In this document: positions 9,783 to 20,275 of the stretch, piece by piece
Numbering within the stretch: position 1 is the first letter of the stretch
How the letters are laid out: each line of letters opens with the position of its first letter
From: Suillus spraguei
Lineage: Eukaryota > Basidiomycota > Agaricomycetes > Boletales > Suillaceae
Length of the DNA: 64,000 nt
Reading direction: 5' to 3'
Assembly: GCA_016800925.1 (NCBI GenBank)
Contig: JABCPU010000059.1
Span: 124,001 to 188,000 of the forward strand
The notes under the pieces: model-generated
What the model was told of the DNA's origin: nothing
What the model saw: the letters and a program-made list of their open reading frames with translations, nothing else
Database searches by the model: none
Made by a program: the position numbers and the translations under genes

Positions 9783-10256
9783 TGTTATGAACTGGGGTGG
9801 CGTCACCAGCGACAGTGAAAAGACACAGGCGGTCTGCTGGGAGTTCTTACAATGTCCAGAAGAGGACAAGGTGAAAGTACAAGGAACGCGTTCCGAGTAC
9901 GATCAAGGGTTCAGCCTCAAAGATAAGTCTAAGAGGTATCCGCGAGAATAGAGACTAAGGCTAAGGAGTGCTTAGACTTAGAGACGATTCAAGACGACTT
10001 AGGTTGGAGACCTAAGCGAAGGAGATTCCAGGTAAAACCCAGTAAGATTAAAGTAGGGAATCTACTACAAGTACACTGTGCTTAAATAGGCCAATATGTG
10101 CGCACAGACCAAGTAAGACGTGGGAATGTAAGTGCGTATCCAAAGAAGGAAGGCAACTATAGTACAGATGCGTTGAGCATATGAGTCAGAGTCATGTTGC
10201 GTAATATACAAGGTAAATGGAGTAGAAAATGAACAGGGGCACGTACGGTTGTAACA
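9783..10256 (-). repeat. 5' LTR of the Gypsy element
   Basis: 474-bp LTR with TG...CA ends and GGTGG just outside at 10,257-10,261. Compared with 2,636-3,109 it differs by eye at two transitions (near each end), which is about 99.6% identity. Confidence 0.93.
10044..10088 (-). promoter_or_regulatory. Predicted promoter and transcription start in the 5' LTR
   Basis: In the element's sense, a TATTTAAG box at 10,088-10,081 lies about 34 bases upstream of ACTTTAATCTT (from 10,054). The self-priming model requires the RNA to begin exactly there, so box spacing and primer complementarity support the same start site independently. Confidence 0.65.
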
Positions 10257-11320
10257 GGTGGTGTCACCAGCGACAGTGAAAAGACACAGCCGGTCTGCTG
10301 GGAAGTTCTTACAATGTCCAAGAGAGGACAAGGTGAAAGTACAAGGAACGTGTTCTGAGTATGATCAAGGGTTCGGCCTCAAAGACAAGTCTAAGAGGTT
10401 TCTACGAGAATAGAGACTAAGGCTAAGGAGTGCTTAGACTTAGAGACGACTTAGGTTGGAGACCTAAGCGAAGGAGATTCCAGGTAAAACCCAGTAAGAT
10501 TAAAGTAAAGAATCTACTACAAGTACACTGTGCTTATATAGGTAGATATGTGCGCACAGACCAGGTAACCATGAGAATGTAACTGCATATCCTAATAAGG
10601 AAGGCATGTGTTGTGCAGATGCGTTGAGTATATGAGTCGGAGTCATGTGACATGATATACAAGTAAGAAGATAAAGGGAAAATGAATAGGGGCACGTACA
10701 ACTGTAACAGCGGCAACTTACTGCTGACTTCGACGCTTGTTTTGCAAAATAAGTTAGACTCGAACTTGACATACTAAATAGGCATCCCCCTTTAGGGTCG
10801 AATGCTCTTGTTCTTACAAGTGAAGCAGACTAGACAGAGCACAAGACTAACATACTAGTTTAGGCAGTGGTTTATCTACAGCCCAAGCTAGGTTGTATCT
10901 TTACAACGGGTCTCTCAATTCACCACCTTGGTGAACACTTTCAGTGATCAAATGAAACAATCTCAAAGTATGTATGTTGTTCTGTCCTGGTATTGAGCTT
11001 GACATTTTTTTAGGTATTTCAAATGGGTTCTTTTTGCATTCTCCTCTCCACTGATATATATGACATATGTCAACCTGCCTAAGGTAGATAGCCCTCCTGC
11101 CCCTGAAATTACCCAAAACCCAAAGTTCTTCCCATGCTTTGTCAATGCTATTGGGGCTATTGACAGTACACATATCATATGCCATCCTTTTGGGGAGGAT
11201 TGACATGCCACTCAGGACCGCAAGGGTAACTTCTCTCAAAACTGCCTTGCAGCATGTTCATTTAATCTATCCTTTACATATATGTTGAGCAGTTGGGAAG
11301 GGTCAGCTGCACACATATTA

Positions 11321-11480
11321 CAGTGAACTATCTCCGTATTATACAAGTGAATGGACATGCATAATATCCCATATGATACGGGCCAGCAGACCATGGGCCC
11401 ATGGTAGAAATATCCTCATTGATGACGGATGGGCTGGGAGGAATATTATTCCCGATGACAGCGGGTGGGCCCATGCAAGG
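11321..11480 (+). repeat. Left terminal inverted repeat of the KDZ element
   Basis: Imperfect inverted copy of 28,615-28,773. Shared features are CAGTGA at the tip, CTCCGTA, then TAATATCCC, ACGGGCCAG, TATCCTC and GACGGATGGGC, in the same order on both sides. Confidence 0.75.
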
Positions 11481-11760
11481 AATATGTAGAGTAGATGAGT
11501 GGGCCAATGTACATGAATATCCAGTAGACGGATGGGCCAAGGTAGTTGGATATCATGTAGATGGGTGTATCAAGGTAGATGTGTATCAAATAGACAGGTA
11601 TGTGAAGGGTACTTGTTATCACATACACGGGTGGGCCCAGACACATATTAAATTAGACGGGTATTAGACGGGTGGGCCGAGAGTGTTATATAAATGTTTA
11701 TTAGATGGGTGGGCCGAGGGTGGTATAAAATATAGACGGGTGGGCCCATGTGTATGATAA
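11395..11760 (+). repeat. Left subterminal minisatellite (GACGGGTGGGCC repeats)
   Basis: A short unit of roughly 35-45 bp is repeated about ten times. Its core is GACGGGTGGGCC followed by an AT-rich spacer containing TATNAAATA-like words. The same core in the opposite orientation makes up 28,115-28,735, so the arrays are mirror images at the two ends of the transposon. Confidence 0.8.
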
Positions 11761-11849
11761 TTGTAGACATGACGGAGCTGAGGGAGTTGCATATCATCCG
11801 AATCAGAGGAGGTAATAAATCACAGTTACTGAGTTCCCAGAGCAGCAGG

Positions 11850-12110
11850 TGCTGTCTTGACATGGCTTTTTATGGCGCTTAGGTTGTCTTGTAGAATGTG
11901 AAAACTGGGGTGCAAGGCTTGTGTTGCCCTACAAGACACCCAGCTCCGACCCCCAAAAATCAGATGAAGCATACCAAGTTCCGAGTTCCGAGTTCCGAGA
12001 CCTGGGTCTCTGCTTGACATGGCCTTTTATGGCACTTATGTTGTCTTGTAGAATGTGGACACCAGGGTGCAAAAAGTGGTTGCCCTATGAGATGCCAAGT
12101 TCCGAACCCG
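11850..12110 (+). repeat. Pair of ~90-bp direct repeats upstream of the dioxygenase gene
   Basis: Copies at about 11,855-11,950 and 12,010-12,100 share CTTGACATGGC, TTTTATGGC, TTGTCTTGTAGAATGTG and TTGCCCTA words in the same order. They lie 200-450 bp upstream of the dioxygenase reading frame, so they could be promoter repeats; this is an inference. Confidence 0.6.
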
Positions 12111-12309
12111 GGTCTCGACAAATGAATATCAGATATCCAGCACACTTCCAATCATCTGGTATTTCATTGAGCAATGGATGATAATACAGCTTTGAAAGCC
12201 AACATCATCCAAGGTTCCCTTATCTGATCCTTGCTATCTCCACCCCCTTTAACACCAAAGTCTGGACATCCAGCATTCAGCATCTGATTTCCCAATATCA
12301 ACTTCCAAC

Positions 12310-13616
12310 ATGAACACTTCTTCCATGTCCACTTGTGACATAAAAATCTGGCGCACTTGGGCCCTGGCCATCACTCATGAAGCAGGGGCATATACCGAAC
12401 AAAAATTCAATGCAGAGAAGACTGGAGGAGAACCAGTTATACCTTCTCCAAACCTGGACACTGATCTGGTGATGGCATGTGATCGCTTGGCTGATGTACT
12501 CATAAAGGCATATAAAAATCCCAGTGGGTCTTCCTGCAGATGTTGAAAATGTGTTTGATCATTCAAATTCCTTCATGACAGTTAAGATGCAGATTGATAT
12601 TGCAAGATATAGCAAATTGATATCCCCAAAGAACACTGGGCATAATGAGGAGAAAGAGGAGAAGTTGCTTGAGAGGTGTCCTCCTGGCCATGAGGGCACA
12701 AAGTTGGTGGACAAACCTGCCACAATTATCGATGTTTCCGGTACCATCATCGCATGGTACCTTCCGGACGCCCTGACCGAGACCACCCAGGTGTGTAATG
12801 TGTAGATTGTTACTCAATGGATATTGAATATCAAATGGTACCTACAGAAGGAAATCAGGGCGGCCACCGATTTGCTGGGTCCAAGCCTCGAAAAAAGTGT
12901 AAAGGCTGATGGCAATTGGTGATATAATCAAGAATGGTTCAAACAGGGCTCGGAAAATGTTGGGTCAACTCCCGGATGCATCAATTTATCTCTGGCATGG
13001 TTTCAACAGGGCCACGAGGTAGGATGTGATGAGATGGTGATTTCTGGAGTCAAACTCACCAATCCCATATAATCTGTCAGATCCGGAGGTATCTGCATCA
13101 TTGAAGGGACCCTCCTCCAAGAATATCCTCAAAGCTATTGCAAGGCCGGCAGCCATCGCATCGGCAGCACTCAGGGTCATGCATCCTCAGCAGTATTTTG
13201 CAGGGTTACGAGCCTTGTCACACCTCAGAGATAAGGCACTGAGCAAGGAACTGCCACAGATGCCAGAGACCCTGCAGTACTGGGCATCCGTGTTTAACAG
13301 CCTCTCCATCATTTCCAATCAGGAAACCCCCAATCATCGAGACCATTTATTGATTCCTGAATGCTTTGATATTCTCACCACCATGGGGAACTATTCTAAA
13401 GCTTGGATGAGTATGCCAAGCCTTCAGCTGGAATTCAGGTATGATTCCGGCTGTATGATTGCATTTTCGGGAAGAATTGTGAGACATGGGGTTGATGGAG
13501 TGGAAGGGGATCGGATTGCTTGGGCATGGTATATGAGGGATTCTGTGCACATTTATGCCGGGGTTCCCTCATGTGGATGGGCTATGGTCGAAGGCCGCAT
13601 ACTAACCACAGTGTGA
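12310..13616 (+). CDS. TET/JBP-type 2-oxoglutarate/Fe(II) dioxygenase (5-methylcytosine oxidase family), probably broken
   Basis: An N-terminal segment (12,310 to about 12,525), a middle segment (12,524-12,805, ending in a conserved GTIIAWYLPDAL block), a degenerate stretch with WFQQGHE, and an open C-terminal segment 13,101-13,616. The C-terminal segment has the double-stranded beta-helix signature: HRD (13,335-13,343) as the iron-binding HxD, the distal His in RHGV (13,485), and Arg in GDRIAW nine residues later for 2-oxoglutarate, followed by YMRDSVH. Fungal relatives oxidise 5-methylcytosine. There is a frame change near 12,522 and stops between 12,830 and 13,100, some perhaps introns. 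It lies between the two left minisatellites, transcribed inward. Family call from remembered motifs; activity unproven. Confidence 0.8.
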
Positions 13617-13684
13617 AAGATCAAAGAAGTTGAAAGAGTTGTTACCCATGTTAGTAGCAACACACAAATACCATGTACCAATTA

Positions 13685-15560
13685 GAGCATCAACAGTTCT
13701 GGAACTCAAGTCGGAAGTCGAGTTCCATGAATTGAGTCCCTAACTCTGTGTATCTCGGGACTTGGGACTCGATACTCGAAATTCGGGACTCAATGATCGA
13801 TAGTCCGAATTCAGGCTTGACACTCGAGACTCAGCAAAGTGTGAGGCAGCACAATGGGAGGCAACACACTTTGATCCACACATTTTGACAGCTGAACACC
13901 GAACCCCGGCAGCCGGCACTCGGGACTGATACCAATGTAAAAAATATGAATTCACATATAGTGAGTGCCGAACCCCAAACTCTGGCAGCCGGAACTCAGG
14001 ACTCGGGACTCAGAACAATGTGAAAGATGTGAATTCACATATCATAAATGACGAACTCCGAACCCTGGCAGCCAGCACTCGGGACTCGGGACTCAGAATA
14101 ATGTGCAAGTCATTGATCCACACATGTTGAGGGCCGAACTCCGAACCCCGGCAGCCAGCAGTCGGGACTTGGGACTCAGAACAACGAGAAAGATATTGAT
14201 TCCTACATGTAAAGTGCCGAACGCCGAATGCCGAACCCCAGAACCTGGAACTCGGCACTCGGCACTCAGAATCATGTGAAATTTAGTGAGCCACATATGT
14301 TAAGGGCCGAACCCCGAACCCCGGCAGTCGGGACTCAGGACTTAGAACAATGTGAAAGATACTGATTCCCACATATCAAGTGCCGAACCCTGAACCCCGG
14401 CAGCCGGAACTCGGGACTCAGGACACACAACATTGTGAATGATATTGATGCACACATGTTAAGTGCCGAAGGCCGACTGCCGAGCCCCGTCACCCGGAAC
14501 TCGGCACTCGGCACTCAGAATAATCCACACATGTTGAGTGCCGAACCCCGAACTCTGGCAGCCGGAACTCGGGACTCACAACATTGTGAAAGATACTGAT
14601 TCCCACATGTAAAGTGCCGAACCCCGAACCCCGGCAGCCGGAAGTCGGGACTCAGGACACACAACATTGTGAATGATATAGATGCACACATGTTAAGTGC
14701 CGAACGCCGACTGCCGAGCCCCAGCACCCAGAACTCGGCACTTGGCACTCAGAATCATCCACACATGTTGGGTGCCAAACCCCGAACTCCGGCAGCCGGG
14801 ACTCGGGACTCGGGACTCACAACATTGTGAATGATATTGATGCACACATGTTAAGTGCCGAATGCCAACTGCCAAGCCCCAGCACCCGGAACTCGGCACT
14901 CAGCACTCAGAATCATCCACACATGTTGGGTGCCAAACCCCAAACTCCGGCAGCCGGGACTCGGGACTCACAACATTGTGAATGATATTGATGCACACAT
15001 GTTAAGTGCCGAATGCCAACTGCCAAGCCCCAGCACCCGGAACTCAGCACTCGGCACTCTGCACTCAGAATCATCCACACATGTTGGGTGCCGAACCCCG
15101 AACTCCGGCAGCCGGGACTCGGGACTCACAACATTGTGAATGATATTGATGCACACATGTTAAGTGCTGAACGTCAACTGCCGAGCCCCGGCACCCGGAA
15201 CTTGGGACTCAGCACTCAGAATAATGTGAAAGTTATTGATCCACATATGTTGAGTGCCCAACCGCGAACCCCAACAGCCGGAACTTGGGACTCACAACAT
15301 TGTGAATAATATTGATGCACACATGTTAAGTGCCGAACGCCGCCGAGCCCCGGAACCTGGAACTTGGCACTCGGCACTCAGACTAATGTGAAAGTTATTG
15401 ATCCACACATGTTGAGTGCCGAACCCCGCACTGTCGCACAGATATCTATTTTGTCTCGAACCTTGAGTGCTGAACCCCAAACCATGAAATCCGGTAGTCC
15501 ACAATTTTGGGGTTCGGGGTTCGTTACCTAAGATTCGTGACTTGCCACTCAGCATTTGGG
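13685..15560 (+). repeat. Left inner minisatellite (GTGCCGAACCCCGAAC repeats)
   Basis: About 1.9 kb of tandem units. Each ~75-80-bp half unit has a GTGCCGAACxCCGAAC word, a GGCAGCCGGxACTCGGGACTC word and an ACAATGTGAA...ATTGATxCACACATGTT word. Alternating halves give a higher-order unit of about 150-158 bp: TGCACACATG recurs at 14,841, 14,992 and 15,150. Related arrays fill 25,985-27,960. Confidence 0.9.
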
Positions 15561-15685
15561 ATTTAGGACTCTACATCCGGATCTTGACATCCAGTCCTCG
15601 AAATCCGGAACAAAATATTCGGGAGTCAAGACAATCATTTGGACAGAATAAAATATTTTACATCATGTATGAAATGAAAACCATT

Positions 15686-16490
15686 CTAATCTAAACACAG
15701 TGAAGAGGACTCCACTCCCCTGCCTCTCTTCAATCTCTGTAGCATGTCAGTGTACATCTTCACCTCTGCCATCTTCTCATGGATACCCTCATCTTGCTCC
15801 TCCATCAATGCTACCAGGCGTGCTTGAATCATCTTAAGTCCCATCACTGATGGGCCTGATGAGTCATTTACCTCCTCAGGAAGAACCAAGCCATCATCCT
15901 CAACTCCATTTTCCATCCAATGCTGGTAGTGAACGACACAGGACCTCATGATCTGACCCATTGCCATGGTTCATTCGGAATTTCAGTGTGTCCCATCCAC
16001 CATGGAGTATCATAGCTGGGAATAATCTGGGATGGATGTCCTGGAGCTGCGACATCATCAAACTGACATAGGTGGGATGAAAAGATGTGGTCTAGAACAG
16101 TGTTCCAGGTGAGCATGGGATACAATGTCAGGACATGAGTGACGGGGCTTGGAACAACAGAAACGATGTTCCTTGCAGCTGAGTACTGCAGGAGTGGCGT
16201 AACAAATGTCTGTTGGAAATCTCAGCATTGCCCAAAAAAGTCAGCTGGTCATCCGGTAATCAGTCACTTACATTGATCTCTCATTGCAGCCCAGCTTTAA
16301 AGTACATGATCCGGGCAGAAGAGGGAGGGTTGTTAGCAGCCTCCATCTGATATTGAGAGATACATGCGCAGATGCGTAATGCAGCCATATTCAAAGTACA
16401 AGAAATATCTTGAAGGTTCAGCTTCATGGGTTGCCAGTGATGTCCAGTATTTGGAGTGCCAGATGTGGATGCAGGAGTTTCAGGCATGGC
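15686..16490 (-). CDS. Hypothetical KDZ-element companion protein
   Basis: Two minus-strand coding stretches, 16,490-16,281 (starting MPETPAST) and 15,967-15,686 (charged, helical, with an EEQDEGIHEKMAEVKMYTDML core). They are likely exons of one small gene or neighbouring genes. No family recognised. It lies just downstream of the transposase in the same orientation and inside the inner minisatellite. Confidence 0.4.
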
Positions 16491-16662
16491 TAATGCAAGA
16501 GTGTGACGCTGGGAATGACACTGACAGATGGTGAAGAGCTGATGATATGAGTCACTGATGGATGGATTAGAAATTCAAACTCCGACATGGGCTGACCCGG
16601 ACAATTCCCGGGACTCAATGTTTGGGTGTCAAATATGTGTTTCATTAGCAAAACAAATTCAT

Positions 16663-19600
16663 TCATGTGCACCATCGATCAACAAGGGCTGCAGGTCTTG
16701 AAATGCTGCCTGTGCATCCTGAGCTAGTAAGGAATACATTTGAGACTGCCTTCTGGCATAGCATGCATGACCCAGAAGTTGTTTCAACAATGATTCCTGC
16801 ATCTGGGCACCCCATTGGGTTGCCTTCCACAAGAAAAAGTTGCACGTCCAATCCATCTCTGATTGCACCAGTGATATTTCTTCCATCCATCGATCCCGTA
16901 GTGCCTTTGCCCGAAGCCAATGAACTCGGTAAACTTGGGATGGGTCCTGTCAGCTCACCACGGAATATATCAAGCATTCCCGAACTCACATTCCTCATTC
17001 CACGAATTTTCTGGACCCTCCATATCGACTTCCACTGACCAGAACCAAGTGAGGGACTCATTTCACTGACCTCGGGCGTTTGGATCGCCGATGGCAGTGC
17101 TGATTTTGAGCTGCTCGCAAAGCAGGGGTTTGTATTTCTGAAGCTGGTCTGGCCCCAGCTCAAGTTGTATCATTTGCTTCCTGGTTTTTGTATATATACT
17201 GGCATGTAGGGATACTGCCTGCTGCACTGATGTCACCTGGGACCACGCTCGAGTTTTTAGGGCTTGAGATTTGGCTTGCCTAACTGTTGTTCGGAACAGG
17301 ATAGCCTTGTTGCACAAGTGAATGCAGAGATTGTGCAGGGCATCATTGGCCTGCCCTTCACGAAGCAACATCTCCAACGGAATCAGATCCTCTGCCATAC
17401 AGCGTCTGCAATGTTCAACCCCAAGGTTTGATGGCAATGGAATTATGGTGAGCTCAGGTGAGTTTGTCCATGCATCAGATGTCTCGGTGAAATCTGCCAG
17501 GTCATCATCGATATCATCAAGAATATCTATGTTCAAGTTGTCAGGATCGTCATCTGCATCAAATCCCTCTCCCAGATGCGTAAGAGCAGACCGAGTGAAT
17601 TCATCTATCTGGCCTTGGATACGATCGCGTTGCCAGGCGATATCTAATCTCTGTGTCTCCGTCGATCGTCTTCCAATTCTGCGGACCTCGATGAGCAATG
17701 CAATTTGAGCCTCTTCAATTGCCAACCCAATGGATATCCATGTTTCCACAGATCTGCGAGAGGGTGCTGCATGACGGGCATTACCCGCTTCTAGTAGTCT
17801 AAGCTCGATCTCCTTTTTGCTTGGTGCTAAGTGAAAAATGAATGCAGAGCTCCACGGAGACAAAGAATGTTAACTTACCCTTCTTGATATTGATTTCATA
17901 TAAATCCATCGCCGCAGGATCCCTGATTCTCTTGGACTGAGCGACCATCTCGCTGGCTAACCATTGTGTCTTTAAATTGCTGGGTGCAGCTTCATCAAGT
18001 CTGTCGAAAGCCTTGCCACTTTCGGCGATGCCATTCTTCGCCAGCTTGTATTTCCGGCAAAGAGTCCTTTTCATGCGGATCATCTTGCAGAAATTGGAAT
18101 CGTTCATCTGATAATCAAGACATTCCTTTCGGTGCGGGGATGACATTCCCCGAGCGGCAGGGGAAATCAGGTTGAGATGCGCCCATAGGGTCTCCATGAT
18201 CTCTCCATCAATCCGGCCAATGCCTTCAATAAAATTCAAAGCATATCGGACATAGCAACTGTCCTGATGTCCATGCACATGCCACAACCTGATTCCAGGA
18301 ATGATGGTCAGTTCCGGTACCATGTCAAGGTATCGGCTTTGATCCACCCGAACATGAAAGTGCTTGTTGTATTGACAATTGATGTCATAGAAGGTGACAG
18401 CCCTGGTAATGCCTTCCATGTTGTGCTGGGCAGCCTCACAAATGGCATAGTCCATGTTCATTTGTCTGCAAATGATGCATGGTCAACTAGTGAATGTTGA
18501 TTGGCATGTTTGGCTTGCCTTGCCCTTTCTGAAAATCAACCATCGAGTGAGGGACAAAGCACCCATGCCGGGCGCAGGCAACTCCCCGATTCCTGTGGAC
18601 TCGAGCTTGTGCCGCACCGCATTTGCTTGATTGACCGCCCGGTGATTGTTGCAGCTTGATTTTTCCACCATGAATCCAAGCCCATCTGAAAGCCAAACTT
18701 CATCGAGGGGATTAATGGGATGCAGGTGTTCAGCTTTGAAATTTCTGTCCATCACAAATGACCGGGTGTATTTCCAGCTTGGAGTTCTTATCATCACCGA
18801 GTTCACTTCGGTATTGAACATGACTCACTCATCAAGTGATTCATCCCCTGACAAAGATACATTAATCCCAGGCTGAGGACATGCCGGGCAAAATATTGCA
18901 AGATCTCCTGCATTCGGGATGTCAGAATGATGGCCATAGCCATGCCATTTCATGGTCTTCAACTGCCTCCACTGTCGAGCGACTCTCATGAGCTCTCTGT
19001 ATCGATCCTGCCATGGCCTGTGTCAACATAATGTCCTGTAGATGAAGCACAAATAACATTACTGGAACAAGGTGTGGAAACATGCTCGAGGTCATTTGCC
19101 GGAGCTTACTGTAATAGTTCATTGCGGAGGTGCTGCATTCAAGGTTGTTCAATAGAAAATCATCCAGCACTCCGAAGGTAAACATGGTCTTTGGCCTGTT
19201 AAACGATGCAGGGAAAAATCCATGCCAAAACATTTGAATGTCCGGACTCATGGCATTTGGACAATCACAGCATCGAACCTCGAGGCAGTGAACTCTGGAC
19301 TTGTCAATGATGACCATGGTGTTTTCCTTCGGCTGGAACTCAGGTCCCGACACAGACGGAAGATCTTCGGGCTCAAGCTGGTCTTCAGGTTCATCTCCTT
19401 CGAACAAATCCCACCTATCTGTGAGCACTGGACATTGCTTGCCATCATGCCCGAGGTGTATGGTGAGTCCGACATGAGCGAGACAACTCTGCTCAAAGAA
19501 TTGACCATTCCATTGACTGATCCAGTGGAAAGGATTGCAACGATGTTGACTCCTGCAACAGCCCGTGCAATAGAGAGGCTCCCAAGACAATCTTGACATT

Positions 19601-20024
19601 TGTAGACCCCATCCTGGTGGCAGATGATGCATCTCCTGTCTTCTGGTGGAGCTTCTCGATCCAGGAGGTGATGCAGATATGATTCCTGCCTTGGCAGCCA
19701 TTGCCTGAGGTAGTCATTTTGACTCTGCATTTTTTATATTTAGCTATAGTTTGAATGACACTCCAACATTTAACATGAACTTGCCATGGTTTTTGGGAGT
19801 TGCAATGGCTCAAATGAGCCTTGGTCTTGCTCGTAAGTATTGTCAGGAAAGTCATTCCAAGGAGGTGGTGCCTGAACAGGCTGAAGTGTTGGTGATTCTG
19901 GGGGAGAGTGAGGCATGGACCTGTAGGCTCGTCGTCTTGTGCTTGCAAGTGGGACCTTGACCCAAATCTTTCTACCTTTGCTGCCCTTGCTTCTACCCTG
20001 TGGGATTTTTGCAATGGGGTGCAT
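16663..20024 (-). CDS. KDZ transposase with N-terminal CxC2 cysteine cluster, disrupted
   Basis: Catalyses movement of the element. From 5' to 3': a basic N-terminus (KGRKIWVKVPLAS), a CxC2-like zinc cluster (CIICHQDGVYKCQDC at 19,650-19,600, then CLAHVGLTIHLGHDGKQCP), a PDIQMFWHGFFPASF block, TEVNSVMIRTPSWKYTRSF (18,810), CARHGCFVPHSMVDFQKG, and the hallmark YDINCQYNKHF...HVHGHQ...NFIEGIGRIDGEIMET region (18,380-18,190). After that come a long helical part and a C-terminal EEISLVQSEMDWT block (16,886 down). Several phase changes fit short introns; others (near 19,590 and 17,000) look like true frame breaks, so this copy may be inactive. Start uncertain. Confidence 0.88.
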
Positions 20025-20275
20025 CTACCTATCTTCATCTTATTTTCTAATGCTAATTTTGCAAGCAAAGCATCTGCTCAGGTGGAATGAATTTTTATTA
20101 CATTGTGGTGTCATACTGTCCTGCCAACTCATTACAAATTTATGTCCATTTATGGCTTCGGGACCAATATAGCTCAATTAAGCTACTGTTAGGCTTTTGT
20201 CAAAGATCAACTTCTGACAATTCGTTCATACTTCCACCTTGCTTATCCTCAGCCCATTCTGCAATTTGATTCACC

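Larger units (their letters stand above)
2636..10256 (-). mobile_element. Nearly complete Ty3/Gypsy chromovirus, Tf1/sushi-like, 7.6 kb
   Basis: Minus-strand element with two LTRs, 9,783-10,256 (5') and 2,636-3,109 (3'). By eye these differ at only two positions, both transitions. A perfect 5-bp duplication GGTGG flanks it (2,631-2,635 and 10,257-10,261). Order in the coding sense is Gag, protease, RT, RNase H, integrase, chromodomain and an extra zinc-knuckle ORF, then a polypurine tract (about 3,111-3,122) beside the 3' LTR. The C-terminal chromodomain and the self-priming site place it with the Tf1/sushi-type chromoviruses. Pol is broken by one in-frame TGA and a few single-base shifts, so this copy as read is not autonomous despite its youth. 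Confidence 0.93.
2614..10714. mobile_element. Older family A solo LTR with GCGGC target duplication, host of the intact Gypsy element
   Basis: The older LTR is 2,619-2,635 joined to 10,257-10,709. It begins TGTTACGACTGG and ends ACTGTAACA. The five bases GCGGC occur immediately outside both ends (2,614-2,618 and 10,710-10,714), which is a perfect target site duplication. It differs at many positions from the LTRs of the inserted element, so it is clearly older. The insertion point lies 17 bp from its left end. Confidence 0.85.
1844..10905. mobile_element. Family B solo LTR (about 0.96 kb), interrupted by family A elements
   Basis: The LTR itself is 1,844-2,618 plus 10,710-10,905, starting TGTAATGAACATATTGG and ending TTGTATCTTTACA. 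It matches the intact copy at 29,127-30,081 over its full length. It sits inside a Harbinger transposase reading frame. The flanking bases (CATGG on the left, ACGG-like on the right) only partly match, as expected of an old insertion. No internal region is present, so it is a solo LTR; its superfamily cannot be told from the LTR alone. Confidence 0.7.
1780..11320 (+). pseudogene. Decayed PIF/Harbinger (DDE_4) transposase split by nested LTR insertions
   Basis: The coding remnant is in two pieces, 1,780-1,843 and 10,906-11,320; everything between is inserted LTR material. The left piece reads as the conserved EEQLAIFLYVSVM block. The right piece continues with GLSIHHLGEHFQ, an SNETISKY block, then an AIDSTHI block holding the first catalytic Asp, and an LSSWEGSAA block. 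Stop codons and frame changes show it is dead. The match resumes across the LTR insertion, and the copy is cut at the KDZ transposon end at 11,321. The 3' part with the remaining catalytic residues is not found next to it. Confidence 0.7.

Noticed and set aside
14010..15156. Several open frames of 60-98 codons with repeated Arg/Ser/Pro-rich peptides
   Set aside because: They are translations of the minisatellite in several frames on both strands; no start context or family.
13685..15560. CRISPR-like repeat array
   Set aside because: Spacers are not unique; the whole 75-158-bp unit is repeated and the genome is eukaryotic. It is a minisatellite.
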